A DNA stretch of 15,138 nucleotides from positions 1 through 15,138 of the forward strand of contig JAEWNM010000273.1 of assembly GCA_023392755.1 (NCBI GenBank), in the 5' to 3' direction. A program made the position numbers and the translations under genes. The notes under the pieces are model-generated. The model was given only the letters and a program-made list of their open reading frames with translations, searched no databases and was not told where the DNA came from. Source of the DNA: Bacillota bacterium (GTDB lineage: Bacteria; Bacillota; Clostridia; Christensenellales; Aristaeellaceae). Numbering within the stretch: the first letter of the stretch is position 1; the number at the start of each line of letters is the position of its first letter. Shown piece after piece: positions 6,131 to 12,893 of this stretch.

Positions 6131-8158
6131 ATGGATATCAGTTTTTTCCGGGACCTGCTGGTAAACGCGGCCATTCTCCTGACGGCCAGCATCCTGCTTA
6201 CCTTCGTGTATGGCGCGTTAAGGAAAAGGAAAGCCGCCTCCCATATCATCATAGGCGTGATTGCGGGCATCGTGGGCATCCTGGTGCTTTTGACCACGGT
6301 GCGCTTCGGTTCGGGCATCGTATTTGACACAAGGTCCATACTCGTGAGCGCCATGGGCATGTTCTTCGGCCTTGCGCCCACGCTCATATGCGCCGGCATC
6401 ATCATCGCCGCACGGATCATAATGGGCGGAAGCGGCTGGATCATGGGTGTACTGGTGACGGCGGTCTCGGCGGCCGCCGGGCTTTTATGGCGGGAGACGC
6501 GCCTGAAAAGCACCCGGCTCCAATATCGCTTCACCGGCTTTGAGTTTTATCTGGTGGGCCTTATCACCCATGTGCTGATGCTTTTGTGCACGCTGGCGCT
6601 GCCAAGGGATAGCATACGGCCCGTGCTGCGCGCCGTAAGCCTGCCGGTGCTTGCGGTCTACCCCCTCTTTTTCCTGCTGCTGTGCATGGTCATCTGGTCA
6701 AGGCTCAGGCAGATTCAGGCGGACGCCGACCTTGCGCAGAGCGAGATCAGGTTCCGCACGCTGTATGAGCAGGAGCCGGTGGGCGTGGCCTTTGAGGACG
6801 GTCAGGGCGTGATGCACGCCAACGGCATGGCGCAAGCCATACTGGGCAAGCCCATAGAGCAGGTCGCGCCTGACGAATGGCCCAAAGCCATCATGCCGGA
6901 GGAGCTGAACGGGGGCCGCGACGCCTACGAAGCGTTTGTAAGCGGGCGGGCCGGGTCGTTTGAGATGGAAAGGCTGCATACGCGGCCGGACGGAACAAAG
7001 GTTTGGATTCATCTGACGCTGGCGCTGCTGAAAATGCAGGACGGTTCCGCCAGGAGCCATATGTGGCTTTTGCAGGATATTACGGAGCGCAAGCAAAAGG
7101 AGGCGGAAATCGCCTACCTTACCTACCACGACGTGCTGACGGGCATGTACAACAGGACCTATATGGAAAAGGAGCGGCAGCGGCTGAGCGGCCGGGAGTG
7201 CCTGCCGCTGTCGGTGATATTGGGCGACGTAAACGGCCTGAAGCTGGTGAACGACGCCTTTGGCCACGACGAGGGCGACTACCTGCTGACGGAAATTTCG
7301 AAAATACTCAAAGGCTGCCTCAGGGAGCAGGATGTTATATCCAGAATCGGCGGCGACGAATTTCTGGTGTTCTTGCCAAACACCGACGGGGAAGCGGCGG
7401 CGCAGATTGTAAAGGATATCAACAAGGCCTGCGCGGCCCATGAAACCCGCCCCGGCAAGGAGCTGTTTGAGGTCAGCATTTCCCTGGGCTACGCCACCAA
7501 GGTGGTCGCGGAGGAACCACTGGACAACGTGATCAAAACCGCCGAACGGTTTATGTACAGGCGCAAGCTTATAGCCCACAAGCATCTGTACAATTCCGTA
7601 CTGGCTTCCATCAAGCACACGCTGTACGAAAAGAGCGACGAAACGCGGGAGCATGGGGAGCGCATGGCCGTGTTGGCCAGGTCGCTGGCCCAGGCGCTGG
7701 ACCTGCCCAAGGAGGATTTTGACGCGCTGGAGCTGGCCTCCGTGCTGCACGACATCGGCAAGGTGCGGGTGGATTTGAACATACTCAAAAAGGCCGGATC
7801 ACTGACCGGCGCTGAATGGGAGGAAATCAAAAAGCACCCGGAGGCGGGCTACCGCATCGCCCAGTCGGTGCCCAACCTGAACGCCATATCGGAAGTAATA
7901 CTCTACCACCATGAGCGGTGGGACGGCACAGGCTATCCCCAGGGCCTTTCGGGAGACAAGATACCGCTGCTGGCGCGCATCCTGGCGCTGGTGGATTCCT
8001 ACGACACGATGCGGGAGGACAGGGGCTACCGCAAGGCGCTGGACGACGCGGAGGCGGTCAGGGAGATTTTAAGGTCGGCCGGAAAGCAGTTCGACCCGGA
8101 CCTGGCTCGCATTTTTGTTGAAAAGGTGCTAAAGGGCGAGGATGGGGAGGAAGCGTAA
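6131..8158 (+). CDS. 5TM-LYT / PAS-like / GGDEF / HD-GYP c-di-GMP turnover protein
   Basis: 675-residue membrane signalling protein. Residues 1-190 form several membrane segments of the LytS-YhcK 5TM type (GSGIVFDTRSILVSAMGMFFG at 60-80 is the family signature). Residues ~200-322 look like a PAS sensor ending in QDITERK. A GGDEF diguanylate cyclase domain (~325-490) has metal residue D366, intact GGDEF at 407-411 and an inhibitory I-site RxxD (R398, D401) five residues before it. An HD-GYP phosphodiesterase domain (~495-670) has H508, HDIGK at 540-544 and HH at 593-594 followed by DGTGYP. Both c-di-GMP synthesis and breakdown therefore look catalytically possible, as judged from motifs only. 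The ATG at 6131 follows AAGGCGGTG. The gene is alone between the two copies of the dispersed repeat. Confidence 0.95.
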   Translation: MDISFFRDLLVNAAILLTASILLTFVYGALRKRKAASHIIIGVIAGIVGILVLLTTVRFGSGIVFDTRSILVSAMGMFFGLAPTLICAGIIIAARIIMGGSGWIMGVLVTAVSAAAGLLWRETRLKSTRLQYRFTGFEFYLVGLITHVLMLLCTLALPRDSIRPVLRAVSLPVLAVYPLFFLLLCMVIWSRLRQIQADADLAQSEIRFRTLYEQEPVGVAFEDGQGVMHANGMAQAILGKPIEQVAPDEWPKAIMPEELNGGRDAYEAFVSGRAGSFEMERLHTRPDGTKVWIHLTLALLKMQDGSARSHMWLLQDITERKQKEAEIAYLTYHDVLTGMYNRTYMEKERQRLSGRECLPLSVILGDVNGLKLVNDAFGHDEGDYLLTEISKILKGCLREQDVISRIGGDEFLVFLPNTDGEAAAQIVKDINKACAAHETRPGKELFEVSISLGYATKVVAEEPLDNVIKTAERFMYRRKLIAHKHLYNSVLASIKHTLYEKSDETREHGERMAVLARSLAQALDLPKEDFDALELASVLHDIGKVRVDLNILKKAGSLTGAEWEEIKKHPEAGYRIAQSVPNLNAISEVILYHHERWDGTGYPQGLSGDKIPLLARILALVDSYDTMREDRGYRKALDDAEAVREILRSAGKQFDPDLARIFVEKVLKGEDGEEA

Positions 8159-8204
8159 GGCCCCAAGGCGCCGCCTATAAGGGCCGGAGGGTTTCGGCAA
8201 TATC

Positions 8205-8230
8205 GGGAGCACCGCGAAAGCGTTGCTCCT
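8205..8230 (+). terminator. Terminator-like hairpin left of repeat copy 2
   Basis: GGAGCA (8206-8211) / TGCTCC (8224-8229), closed by CGC-GAAA-GCG with one mismatch, 47 nt after the c-di-GMP gene stop. There is no U-tract; the sequence continues directly into the repeat (CAGTGTATCAAC). It matches the hairpin at 8441-8469 at about 24 of 26 positions. Confidence 0.55.
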
Positions 8231-8231
8231 C

Positions 8232-8440
8232 AGTGTATCAACAAAGTGGCTGTCGCCACTTTGTTGAGTTTTTCCCTCGCTACACTGCAAAATGGCGATG
8301 CCATTTTGCGGCCGTTTGCTCGGGTAAGGAAAGAATTTCTCTGAAATTCTCACGCAAACCACCGCACATGTCGCTGGTTTGCGATCTAAAATCAGAGGGC
8401 TTCGGCCCTCCGATACCTCCCTGGGTTTATTGATGGTCTG
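8232..8440 (+). repeat. 209-bp hairpin-rich dispersed repeat, copy 2
   Basis: Second copy of the 5600-5804 repeat, same orientation, about 74 nt after the stop of the upstream plus-strand gene, as in copy 1 (about 71 nt). Hairpins: H1 8238-8250/8255-8267 (loop TGTC); H2 GCAAAATGGC 8287-8296 / 8300-8309, one base pair longer than copy 1; H3 AGAATTTC 8332-8339 / 8343-8350, with an A:T where copy 1 has G:C; H4 8353-8361/8375-8383, identical in both copies including its loop; H5 GAGGGC 8395-8400, UUCG loop, GCCCTC 8405-8410. In this copy AGTGTA (8232-8237) can pair with TACACT (8281-8286), closing a helix around H1. The open frames crossing it are not conserved between copies. Confidence 0.85.
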
Positions 8441-8469
8441 GGGAGCACCGCGAAAGCGGCGCTCCTTTC
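8441..8469 (+). terminator. Terminator-like hairpin right of repeat copy 2
   Basis: GGAGC (8442-8446) / GCTCC (8461-8465) continuing through CCGC-GAAA-GCGG with one A.C mismatch, then TTTC. The T-tract is short, so termination may be weak. It is a near duplicate of the hairpin at 8205-8230. Confidence 0.6.
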
Positions 8470-8586
8470 TGGTATGCGGCAGGCCGCAGTCCAACGGGGC
8501 AGTCGCATTTGGATTCTTTATCAAGACAAAAGCGTGAGCAAAATAAGATTCTATGCTCCGGATGGTCCAGGTCGTTGGGTTCGCGC

Positions 8587-8615
8587 TTAACATGACGTCA
8601 GGCACGATATATCCT
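8587..8615 (+). promoter_or_regulatory. Candidate promoter upstream of the structured region
   Basis: TTAACA (8587-8592), exactly 17 nt, TATCCT (8610-8615); predicted start near 8622. It is placed to transcribe the foldable stretch beginning at 8643. The -10 is only a moderate match, so this is tentative. From 8470 to 8586 I see nothing beyond a 38-codon open frame without a ribosome binding site. Confidence 0.4.
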
Positions 8616-8642
8616 ATCTTCTAGCAGTTCCATACCACTGAA

Positions 8643-8820
8643 GGGGATGCATATTTCGCCCCTTAAGGGGGCGACCAGGGCTTTTCTACCCATCTGGCTC
8701 AATCGGCGCGCTGCTGCACTTTCGTTTGCATCGCTTGTTTCGCCAGCCTCCTCCACATCGCCCTATCCCGCCACAGGCGGGGGCGATGTTACGGAGCCCT
8801 GGACCTTCGGGTGCATCCTC
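8643..8820 (+). ncRNA. Candidate structured RNA, multi-helix fold of unknown family
   Basis: A gene-free stretch with nested complementary segments. P1: 8643-8652 with 8811-8820, 10 bp including two or three wobbles, core GGATGCA/TGCATCC. P2: CGCCCC (8657-8662) / GGGGCG (8668-8673). P3: CCAGGGCT (8675-8682) / AGCCCTGG (8795-8802), perfect 8 bp. P4: ACATCGCCC (8755-8763) / GGGCGATGT (8781-8789), with an inner CCGCC-loop-GGCGG. P5: CTGGC (8694-8698) / GCCAG (8742-8746). All are compatible with each other. A candidate promoter lies just upstream; no terminator with a U-tract follows. It does not match any riboswitch, 6S, SRP or RNase P consensus I can recall. The strand is uncertain because the helices could also form on the minus strand, and only one copy is available to judge by. 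Confidence 0.4.
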
Positions 8821-8873
8821 ACTTATAGTATAAAGCTTAAATGAGACTGCCCTGCGCAGCCCGGATTACGCTA

Positions 8874-8902
8874 TTGCAAAAACACGGCTTGCGTGGTATC
8901 AT
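8874..8902 (+). promoter_or_regulatory. Predicted sigma-A promoter of the carboligase operon
   Basis: -35 TTGCAA (8874-8879), exactly 17 nt, -10 TATCAT (8897-8902). Predicted start is near 8909, giving a leader of about 110 nt before the ATG at 9022. Confidence 0.6.
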
Positions 8903-8905
8903 TAT

Positions 8906-8921
8906 TGCAATTGGAATTGCA
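8906..8921. promoter_or_regulatory. Operator-like palindrome at the predicted transcription start
   Basis: TGCAATT-GG-AATTGCA: perfect 7-bp arms around a 2-nt centre, covering the predicted +1. That is a typical position for repressor binding. The cognate regulator is not encoded in the window and the family cannot be assigned. GGAATT (8913-8918) can also pair with AATTCC farther downstream (8935-8940). Confidence 0.5.
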
Positions 8922-8956
8922 TTTTATTGTGTGAAATTCCAAGTGGAACGAAACAA

Positions 8957-9000
8957 CCCGCAGGCGGCGCCGCAATGGAATAAGCGGCGGAACCTGCGGG
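8957..9000 (+). promoter_or_regulatory. Leader stem-loop just before the carboligase ribosome binding site
   Basis: CCCGCAGG (8957-8964) pairs with CCTGCGGG (8993-9000); a symmetric 3x3 internal loop (CGG/GAA) is followed by CGCCGC (8968-8973) / GCGGCG (8984-8989) and a 10-nt loop. The GGAGG site lies at about 9009-9013, only 8 nt after the stem. No U-tract follows, so it is not a terminator; an mRNA-stabilising or translation-control role is possible. Confidence 0.55.
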
Positions 9001-9021
9001 AAAATAAAGGAGGCAATCACA

Positions 9022-10701
9022 ATGAAAGTAGCCCAGGCTCTTGTGGAAATCCTGGTCAAGGAAAAGATCACCGACGCGTTCGGCATACCGGGCGCCGGGA
9101 TCAACCCCGTGTACAAATACCTGGAGAACGCCCCCATCAGCCATTACTGCATGCGCCATGAGGAGGCGTGCACCCACGCGGCGGACGCGTACTTCCGGGC
9201 CAGCCACCGGATTGCCCTGGCCATCTGCACCTCCGGCCCGGGCGCGACGAATTTTGTAACGGGGCTGTATACCGCCTTTATCGATTCCATACCCTTCCTT
9301 GCCATCACCGGCCAGGCCAACACATGGCAGATGGAGCAGGAAGCGTTTCAATGTGTGAATATTGCCGAAATCTGCAAAACCGTGGCCAAGAAAACCTACT
9401 GCCTGAAAAACGGCCAGGACCTGCCCGCCGTTATGCGGGAGGCGTTTTACCTGATGCGCAGCGGCCGCCCCGGCCCCGTGCTCCTGGATATGCCGCTGGA
9501 TGTTCAGCAGCAGGAGATTGATTTTGACATCAGCGCCTACACCCCCGCGCCTGTGGAAAAGCCCGCGCCGGACAGGAAGCAGATTGACGAAGCGCTGGCG
9601 ATGCTCAAAGGCGCGAAAGCCCCCGTAATCATCATGGGCGGCGGCGTGACGCTGAGCGAATCGGAAGACGATGTCATCGCCCTGGCGGAATATTTGCAGA
9701 TTCCCGTCATCACCACCTACATGGCCAAGGGCGGCATACCGGAGGAGCACCCGCTGAACGCCGGCCACGCGGGCATACAGGTGGGCCAGCCCGTGGGCAA
9801 CAAGGTTTTTCTGGCGTCTGACGTGGTGCTGGGCATCGGCTGCCGCTTTACCGACAGGCATACCGGCGACATCAAAACCTACCGGGGCGAGCGCAAGTTC
9901 ATACACATCAACATCGAGCCCACGCAAATCGGCAAGGTGTTCAACCCCGACCTTGGCATTGTGGCCGACGCGGGACTTGCGGCCAAAACGCTCCTTCTTC
10001 GCGCCAAGGAACTGCAGATGAAGCCCGTCAACGCCGCGCGGGCTCAAGAGCTGCCCGCGCTGCGCAAGGAGCTTCGCCGCCGCACCGATTATGAAGGCAG
10101 CCCCATCCTGCCCCACCGTGTTTTCCACGAAATCAACCGTGCCTATGACGATGACACCATGTTCACCGCGGGCTGCGGCATTGTGCAAATCTGGTCGGGC
10201 CAGCTGCAGCAGATCAACAGGCCCCGCCGCTACCTGCCCTCCGGCGGCGCGGGAACGCTGGGGTATGAAGTGCCCGCGGCCTTCGGTGCCAAGGTGGCCT
10301 TTCCCCAGCGGCAGAGCGTGACGGTGGTGGGCGATTTCGGCTTCACCTTCCTGGGCGAGGAGCTGGCGGTGGCCGCGGCCTACCGCATGCCGGTGACCGC
10401 CGTGATCGTGAACAACGCGCACCTGGGGCTGATCCGCCAGAACCAGAAGGGCGCGTACGGCTTTGAGTACGCCGTCTCCATGCCCTGCAACCAGGACGGC
10501 ACCGTGGATTACGTGATGCTGGCCAAGGGCCTGGGCTGCGACGCCGAGCGGGTGTTTACGCCGGAGGAACTGCAAAAGGCGCTGGAGCGCGCCAAGGCCG
10601 CCAACCGCCCCTATGTGATCGACGCCGTATGCGTTAAGGAACAGCTGTGCGACATGGGCGGCAGCATTGCCGCCGTGAAAAGCTGGGCACCCGAACAGTA
10701 A
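9022..10701 (+). CDS. gcl: Glyoxylate carboligase-type ThDP enzyme (tartronate-semialdehyde synthase-like)
   Basis: 559-residue cytosolic ThDP enzyme of the acetolactate-synthase superfamily. Gcl-type features recalled from the E. coli enzyme: PGAGINP at 24-30, SGRPGPVLLDMPLDVQ at 147-162, GCRFTDRHTG at 273-282, HINIEPTQIGKVFNPDLGIV at 295-314, and the ThDP motif starting GDFGF at 437-441 and ending NN at 464-465. The family joins two glyoxylates to tartronate semialdehyde and CO2. Odd point: E. coli Gcl has valine where other ThDP enzymes keep the activating glutamate; here it is glutamate (E47 in MRHEEAC), so a different donor or acceptor 2-oxo acid is possible. The ATG at 9022 follows AAAGGAGG. 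The isomerase-like gene starts 15 nt after the stop. Confidence 0.8.
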   Translation: MKVAQALVEILVKEKITDAFGIPGAGINPVYKYLENAPISHYCMRHEEACTHAADAYFRASHRIALAICTSGPGATNFVTGLYTAFIDSIPFLAITGQANTWQMEQEAFQCVNIAEICKTVAKKTYCLKNGQDLPAVMREAFYLMRSGRPGPVLLDMPLDVQQQEIDFDISAYTPAPVEKPAPDRKQIDEALAMLKGAKAPVIIMGGGVTLSESEDDVIALAEYLQIPVITTYMAKGGIPEEHPLNAGHAGIQVGQPVGNKVFLASDVVLGIGCRFTDRHTGDIKTYRGERKFIHINIEPTQIGKVFNPDLGIVADAGLAAKTLLLRAKELQMKPVNAARAQELPALRKELRRRTDYEGSPILPHRVFHEINRAYDDDTMFTAGCGIVQIWSGQLQQINRPRRYLPSGGAGTLGYEVPAAFGAKVAFPQRQSVTVVGDFGFTFLGEELAVAAAYRMPVTAVIVNNAHLGLIRQNQKGAYGFEYAVSMPCNQDGTVDYVMLAKGLGCDAERVFTPEELQKALERAKAANRPYVIDAVCVKEQLCDMGGSIAAVKSWAPEQ

Positions 10702-10716
10702 ACAGGAGGTTATGAC

Positions 10717-11625
10717 ATGAAAGAACCGCTCGGCCATTATATGAAGCTTGGCCTGGTGCACTTTATGGCCTATCCCTTCGCCATGACCGGGGAGGGCGCG
10801 ATTGAGGAGGCCGTGCGCCGCACGCTTCTGGACTGCGATTTTGACGTTATCGAGCTGACCCATATCAACGACGGCGCCGTGCGCCAAAGGGTGGCGGAGC
10901 TTGTAAAGCAAAGCGGCGCCACCATGACCTACGGCGCGCAGCCCCAGCTGCTGCGCAACCAGGAAAACCTGAACAGCCTGGACGAGAGCCTGCGCCTGCG
11001 GGCGGTTAACCGCATGAAGGCCTGCGTCGACGAAGCGTATGAGATGGGTGCCAAGGGCTTTGCCTACCTTGCCGGAAAGTTTGATGAAAGCAGGGTGGAG
11101 GAGCATTACAAGGCGCTGGTGAAAAGCACCAGGGAGATTTGCGCATATGCCGCCTCCAAGGGTGACATGCCCGTCAACCTGGAGGTATTCGATTACGACG
11201 TGGAAAAGTGCTCCCTCATCGGGCCTACGGAGCGGGCGCTGCGCTTCGCAAAGGAAATCAGCGCAGAGTTCCCCTTCTTTGGGCTGATGGTGGATTTGAG
11301 CCACATGACGCAGCTGCACGAAACCATCGACGAATGCGTTGACCCTATCGTCCCCTACATACGCCATGTGCACATCGCCAACGCCGTATTGGAAAAAGGC
11401 GCGCCGGCCTATGGCGACCAGCACCCCAGGTTTCTGTTTCCCAACGGGCTGGTGGACGAGGGCATGCTGGTTTCATTTTTGCGCAAGCTGTTTGCGGTGG
11501 GCTATCTGAAGGATGGAAAGCGGCCCATTGTGTCCTTTGAAGTCAAACCCTGGGGCGAGGAGGACTGCGACATGGTGGTCGCGGGTGCCAAACGCTTTTT
11601 GAAGGAAGCCTGGGCAAAGGTCTGA
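10717..11625 (+). CDS. Hydroxypyruvate isomerase-like TIM-barrel sugar isomerase/epimerase
   Basis: 302 residues of the xylose-isomerase-like TIM-barrel fold (AP_endonuc_2 family). Likely divalent-metal ligands sit at the ends of the usual strands: E156 (NLEVFDYD), D193 (MVDLSH), H219 (HVHIAN) and E275 (SFEVKPWG). Members act as sugar or keto-acid isomerases or epimerases. Next to a Gcl-type carboligase, interconversion of tartronate semialdehyde and hydroxypyruvate (Hyi role) is the natural inference, although the protein is longer than typical Hyi (about 258 residues), so another substrate is possible. The ATG at 10717 follows AGGAGG; Met9 (10741) is a weaker alternative start. It is co-transcribed with the carboligase. 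No U-tract terminator follows, so read-through into the dehydrogenase gene 221 nt downstream is plausible. Confidence 0.82.
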   Translation: MKEPLGHYMKLGLVHFMAYPFAMTGEGAIEEAVRRTLLDCDFDVIELTHINDGAVRQRVAELVKQSGATMTYGAQPQLLRNQENLNSLDESLRLRAVNRMKACVDEAYEMGAKGFAYLAGKFDESRVEEHYKALVKSTREICAYAASKGDMPVNLEVFDYDVEKCSLIGPTERALRFAKEISAEFPFFGLMVDLSHMTQLHETIDECVDPIVPYIRHVHIANAVLEKGAPAYGDQHPRFLFPNGLVDEGMLVSFLRKLFAVGYLKDGKRPIVSFEVKPWGEEDCDMVVAGAKRFLKEAWAKV

Positions 11626-11660
11626 CACAAACCGGGGCTGTCGCGCCAAGGTCGTATTTC

Positions 11661-11800
11661 AAATAATATTATTTAAGAAGAAGGATTTCGCGTCTTTTGA
11701 CGCGACCAAAGGGCTTTCCGGTCGCCCTTTGGAAACCTTCGGACGCCATCTCCTGAATAGTTATACAGTTATGCGACTAGCACGACAGCTCCGATTCAGG
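11661..11800. other. Hairpin-dense intergenic region between isomerase and dehydrogenase genes
   Basis: Four inverted repeats in 140 nt: AAATAATATTATTT palindrome (11661-11674); CGCGTC-TTTT-GACGCG (11689-11704); CCAAAGGGC (11706-11714) / GCCCTTTGG (11724-11732); CCTGAAT (11752-11758) / ATTCAGG (11794-11800). None has a plus-strand U-tract, so it is not an ordinary terminator. No convincing promoter for the dehydrogenase was found here. It could be a processing or stability element, or a remnant of another dispersed repeat. Sequence motifs are not shared with the 5600/8232 repeat. Confidence 0.5.
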
Positions 11801-11846
11801 TATTGGGGTGCGCAAGGAGCGCATGAGGAAAGGGAGAACGCGTATT

Positions 11847-12788
11847 ATGAAAATCGTTGTTCTGGACGGATATACGGAGAACCCGGGCGACCTGAGCTGG
11901 GAGGGCCTTGAAAAGCTGGGCACGCTGACGGTGTATGACAAGACCGCCCCGGAGGAAACCCTCAAGCGGATTGGCGACGCCCAGGCCATATACACCAACA
12001 AAACGCCGCTCACCAGGGAGATTATCGAAAAAGCGCCCAAGCTGAAATTCATCGGCGTTCTGGCCACGGGTTTCAACGTGGTGGACATTGATGCCGCCAG
12101 GGAGCGGAACATACCCGTTTGCAACATACCCACCTACGGCACCACGGCGGTGGCGCAGTTTGTGTTCGCGCTGCTTTTGGAAATCTGCCACCGGGTGGCC
12201 CACCACAACGGCGAGGTGCAAAAAGGCCGCTGGACGGACGGACCGCACTTTTGCTTTTGGGATTACCCTTTGATGGAGCTTAGCGGCAAGACCATGGGCA
12301 TTATCGGCTACGGCCGCATCGGCCGGGCCACGGCCGATATCGCCAGGGCGTTCGGCATGAAGGTGCTGGCCTTTGACGCGTATTTCAAGGGCCCGGAGAT
12401 TGTATCCATGGACGAGCTTTTGAAAAACAGCGACGTCATCTCCCTGCACTGCCCGCTGACCGAGGAGACGAAAAACATTGTCAACCGCGACACCATCGCG
12501 AAGATGAAGGACGGCGTAATCATCATCAACACATCCCGCGGGCCGCTGATTAACGAAGCGGACCTGCGCGCGGCGCTGCTTGCCAAAAAGGTGTACGCCG
12601 CCGGGGTGGACGTGGTATCGGTGGAGCCCGTTCAAAGGGACAACCCCCTTTTGGGGCTGGACAACTGCCTTATCACCCCGCACATCGCCTGGGCGCCCAA
12701 GGAATCGCGCCAGCGGCTGATGGACGTGGCGGTTATGAATTTGCAGGCGTTTGTAGACGGAACGCCTCAAAACGTGGTGAACAAGTAA
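11847..12788 (+). CDS. D-2-hydroxyacid dehydrogenase, probable hydroxypyruvate/glycerate type
   Basis: 313-residue NAD-dependent oxidoreductase of the D-isomer 2-hydroxyacid dehydrogenase family. Rossmann motif G154-Y-G-R-I-G159 with D177 at the end of the next strand, which favours NADH over NADPH. The family signature HCPLTEETKNIV is at 201-212, and the catalytic trio is R231 (TSRGPLI), E260 (VVSVEP) and H279 (TPHIAW). Length is normal. The ATG at 11847 is preferred over the upstream ATG at 11808: it follows AGGGAG by 10 nt and begins the conserved MKIVVLDGY strand. Downstream of the carboligase and isomerase it most plausibly reduces hydroxypyruvate to D-glycerate, closing a glyoxylate-to-glycerate route. 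This substrate choice is inference; other 2-oxo acids are possible. Confidence 0.9.
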   Translation: MKIVVLDGYTENPGDLSWEGLEKLGTLTVYDKTAPEETLKRIGDAQAIYTNKTPLTREIIEKAPKLKFIGVLATGFNVVDIDAARERNIPVCNIPTYGTTAVAQFVFALLLEICHRVAHHNGEVQKGRWTDGPHFCFWDYPLMELSGKTMGIIGYGRIGRATADIARAFGMKVLAFDAYFKGPEIVSMDELLKNSDVISLHCPLTEETKNIVNRDTIAKMKDGVIIINTSRGPLINEADLRAALLAKKVYAAGVDVVSVEPVQRDNPLLGLDNCLITPHIAWAPKESRQRLMDVAVMNLQAFVDGTPQNVVNK

Positions 12789-12800
12789 AAACATGCCCAT

Positions 12801-12870
12801 GGGCGGCCCGGAACACGCATTTCGCATTTCCCCTCTGGGAGCGGATGCGCGTTCGGGGCCGCCCTTTTTT
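12801..12870 (+). terminator. Strong intrinsic terminator between convergent genes
   Basis: A 20-nt arm at 12801-12820 pairs with 12845-12864 at 18 of 20 positions (outer part GGGCGGCCC/GGGCCGCCC), followed by TTTTTT (12865-12870). It ends the dehydrogenase transcript. On the minus strand a T-run follows a GCCCATGGGC palindrome (12795-12804), so it may also stop the convergent LysM gene. Confidence 0.9.
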
Positions 12871-12893
12871 ATGCACCTGTCTCGCCCGCCCGG

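Noticed and set aside
6698..7750. 350-codon minus-strand open frame
   Set aside because: Antisense shadow of the GGDEF/HD-GYP gene, whose plus-strand motifs are unmistakable.
8474..8590. 38-codon plus-strand open frame ending in RFYAPDGPGRWVRA
   Set aside because: No ribosome binding site, and it starts at the edge of a terminator hairpin. The tail looks slightly protein-like, so it could be a gene remnant, but this cannot be supported.
8129..8605. Minus-strand open frame across repeat copy 2 (and a similar one, 5598-5909, across copy 1)
   Set aside because: The frames differ between the two copies because of indels, and the differences conserve base pairing, not codons.
8902..11424. 840-codon minus-strand open frame
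   Set aside because: It lies opposite the carboligase and isomerase genes; its His/Gly/Ala-rich translation has no domain signature, as expected for the antisense frame of GC-rich genes.
11796..12827. 343-codon minus-strand open frame
   Set aside because: Antisense shadow of the dehydrogenase gene; low-complexity Arg/His/Val-rich translation and no ribosome binding site.
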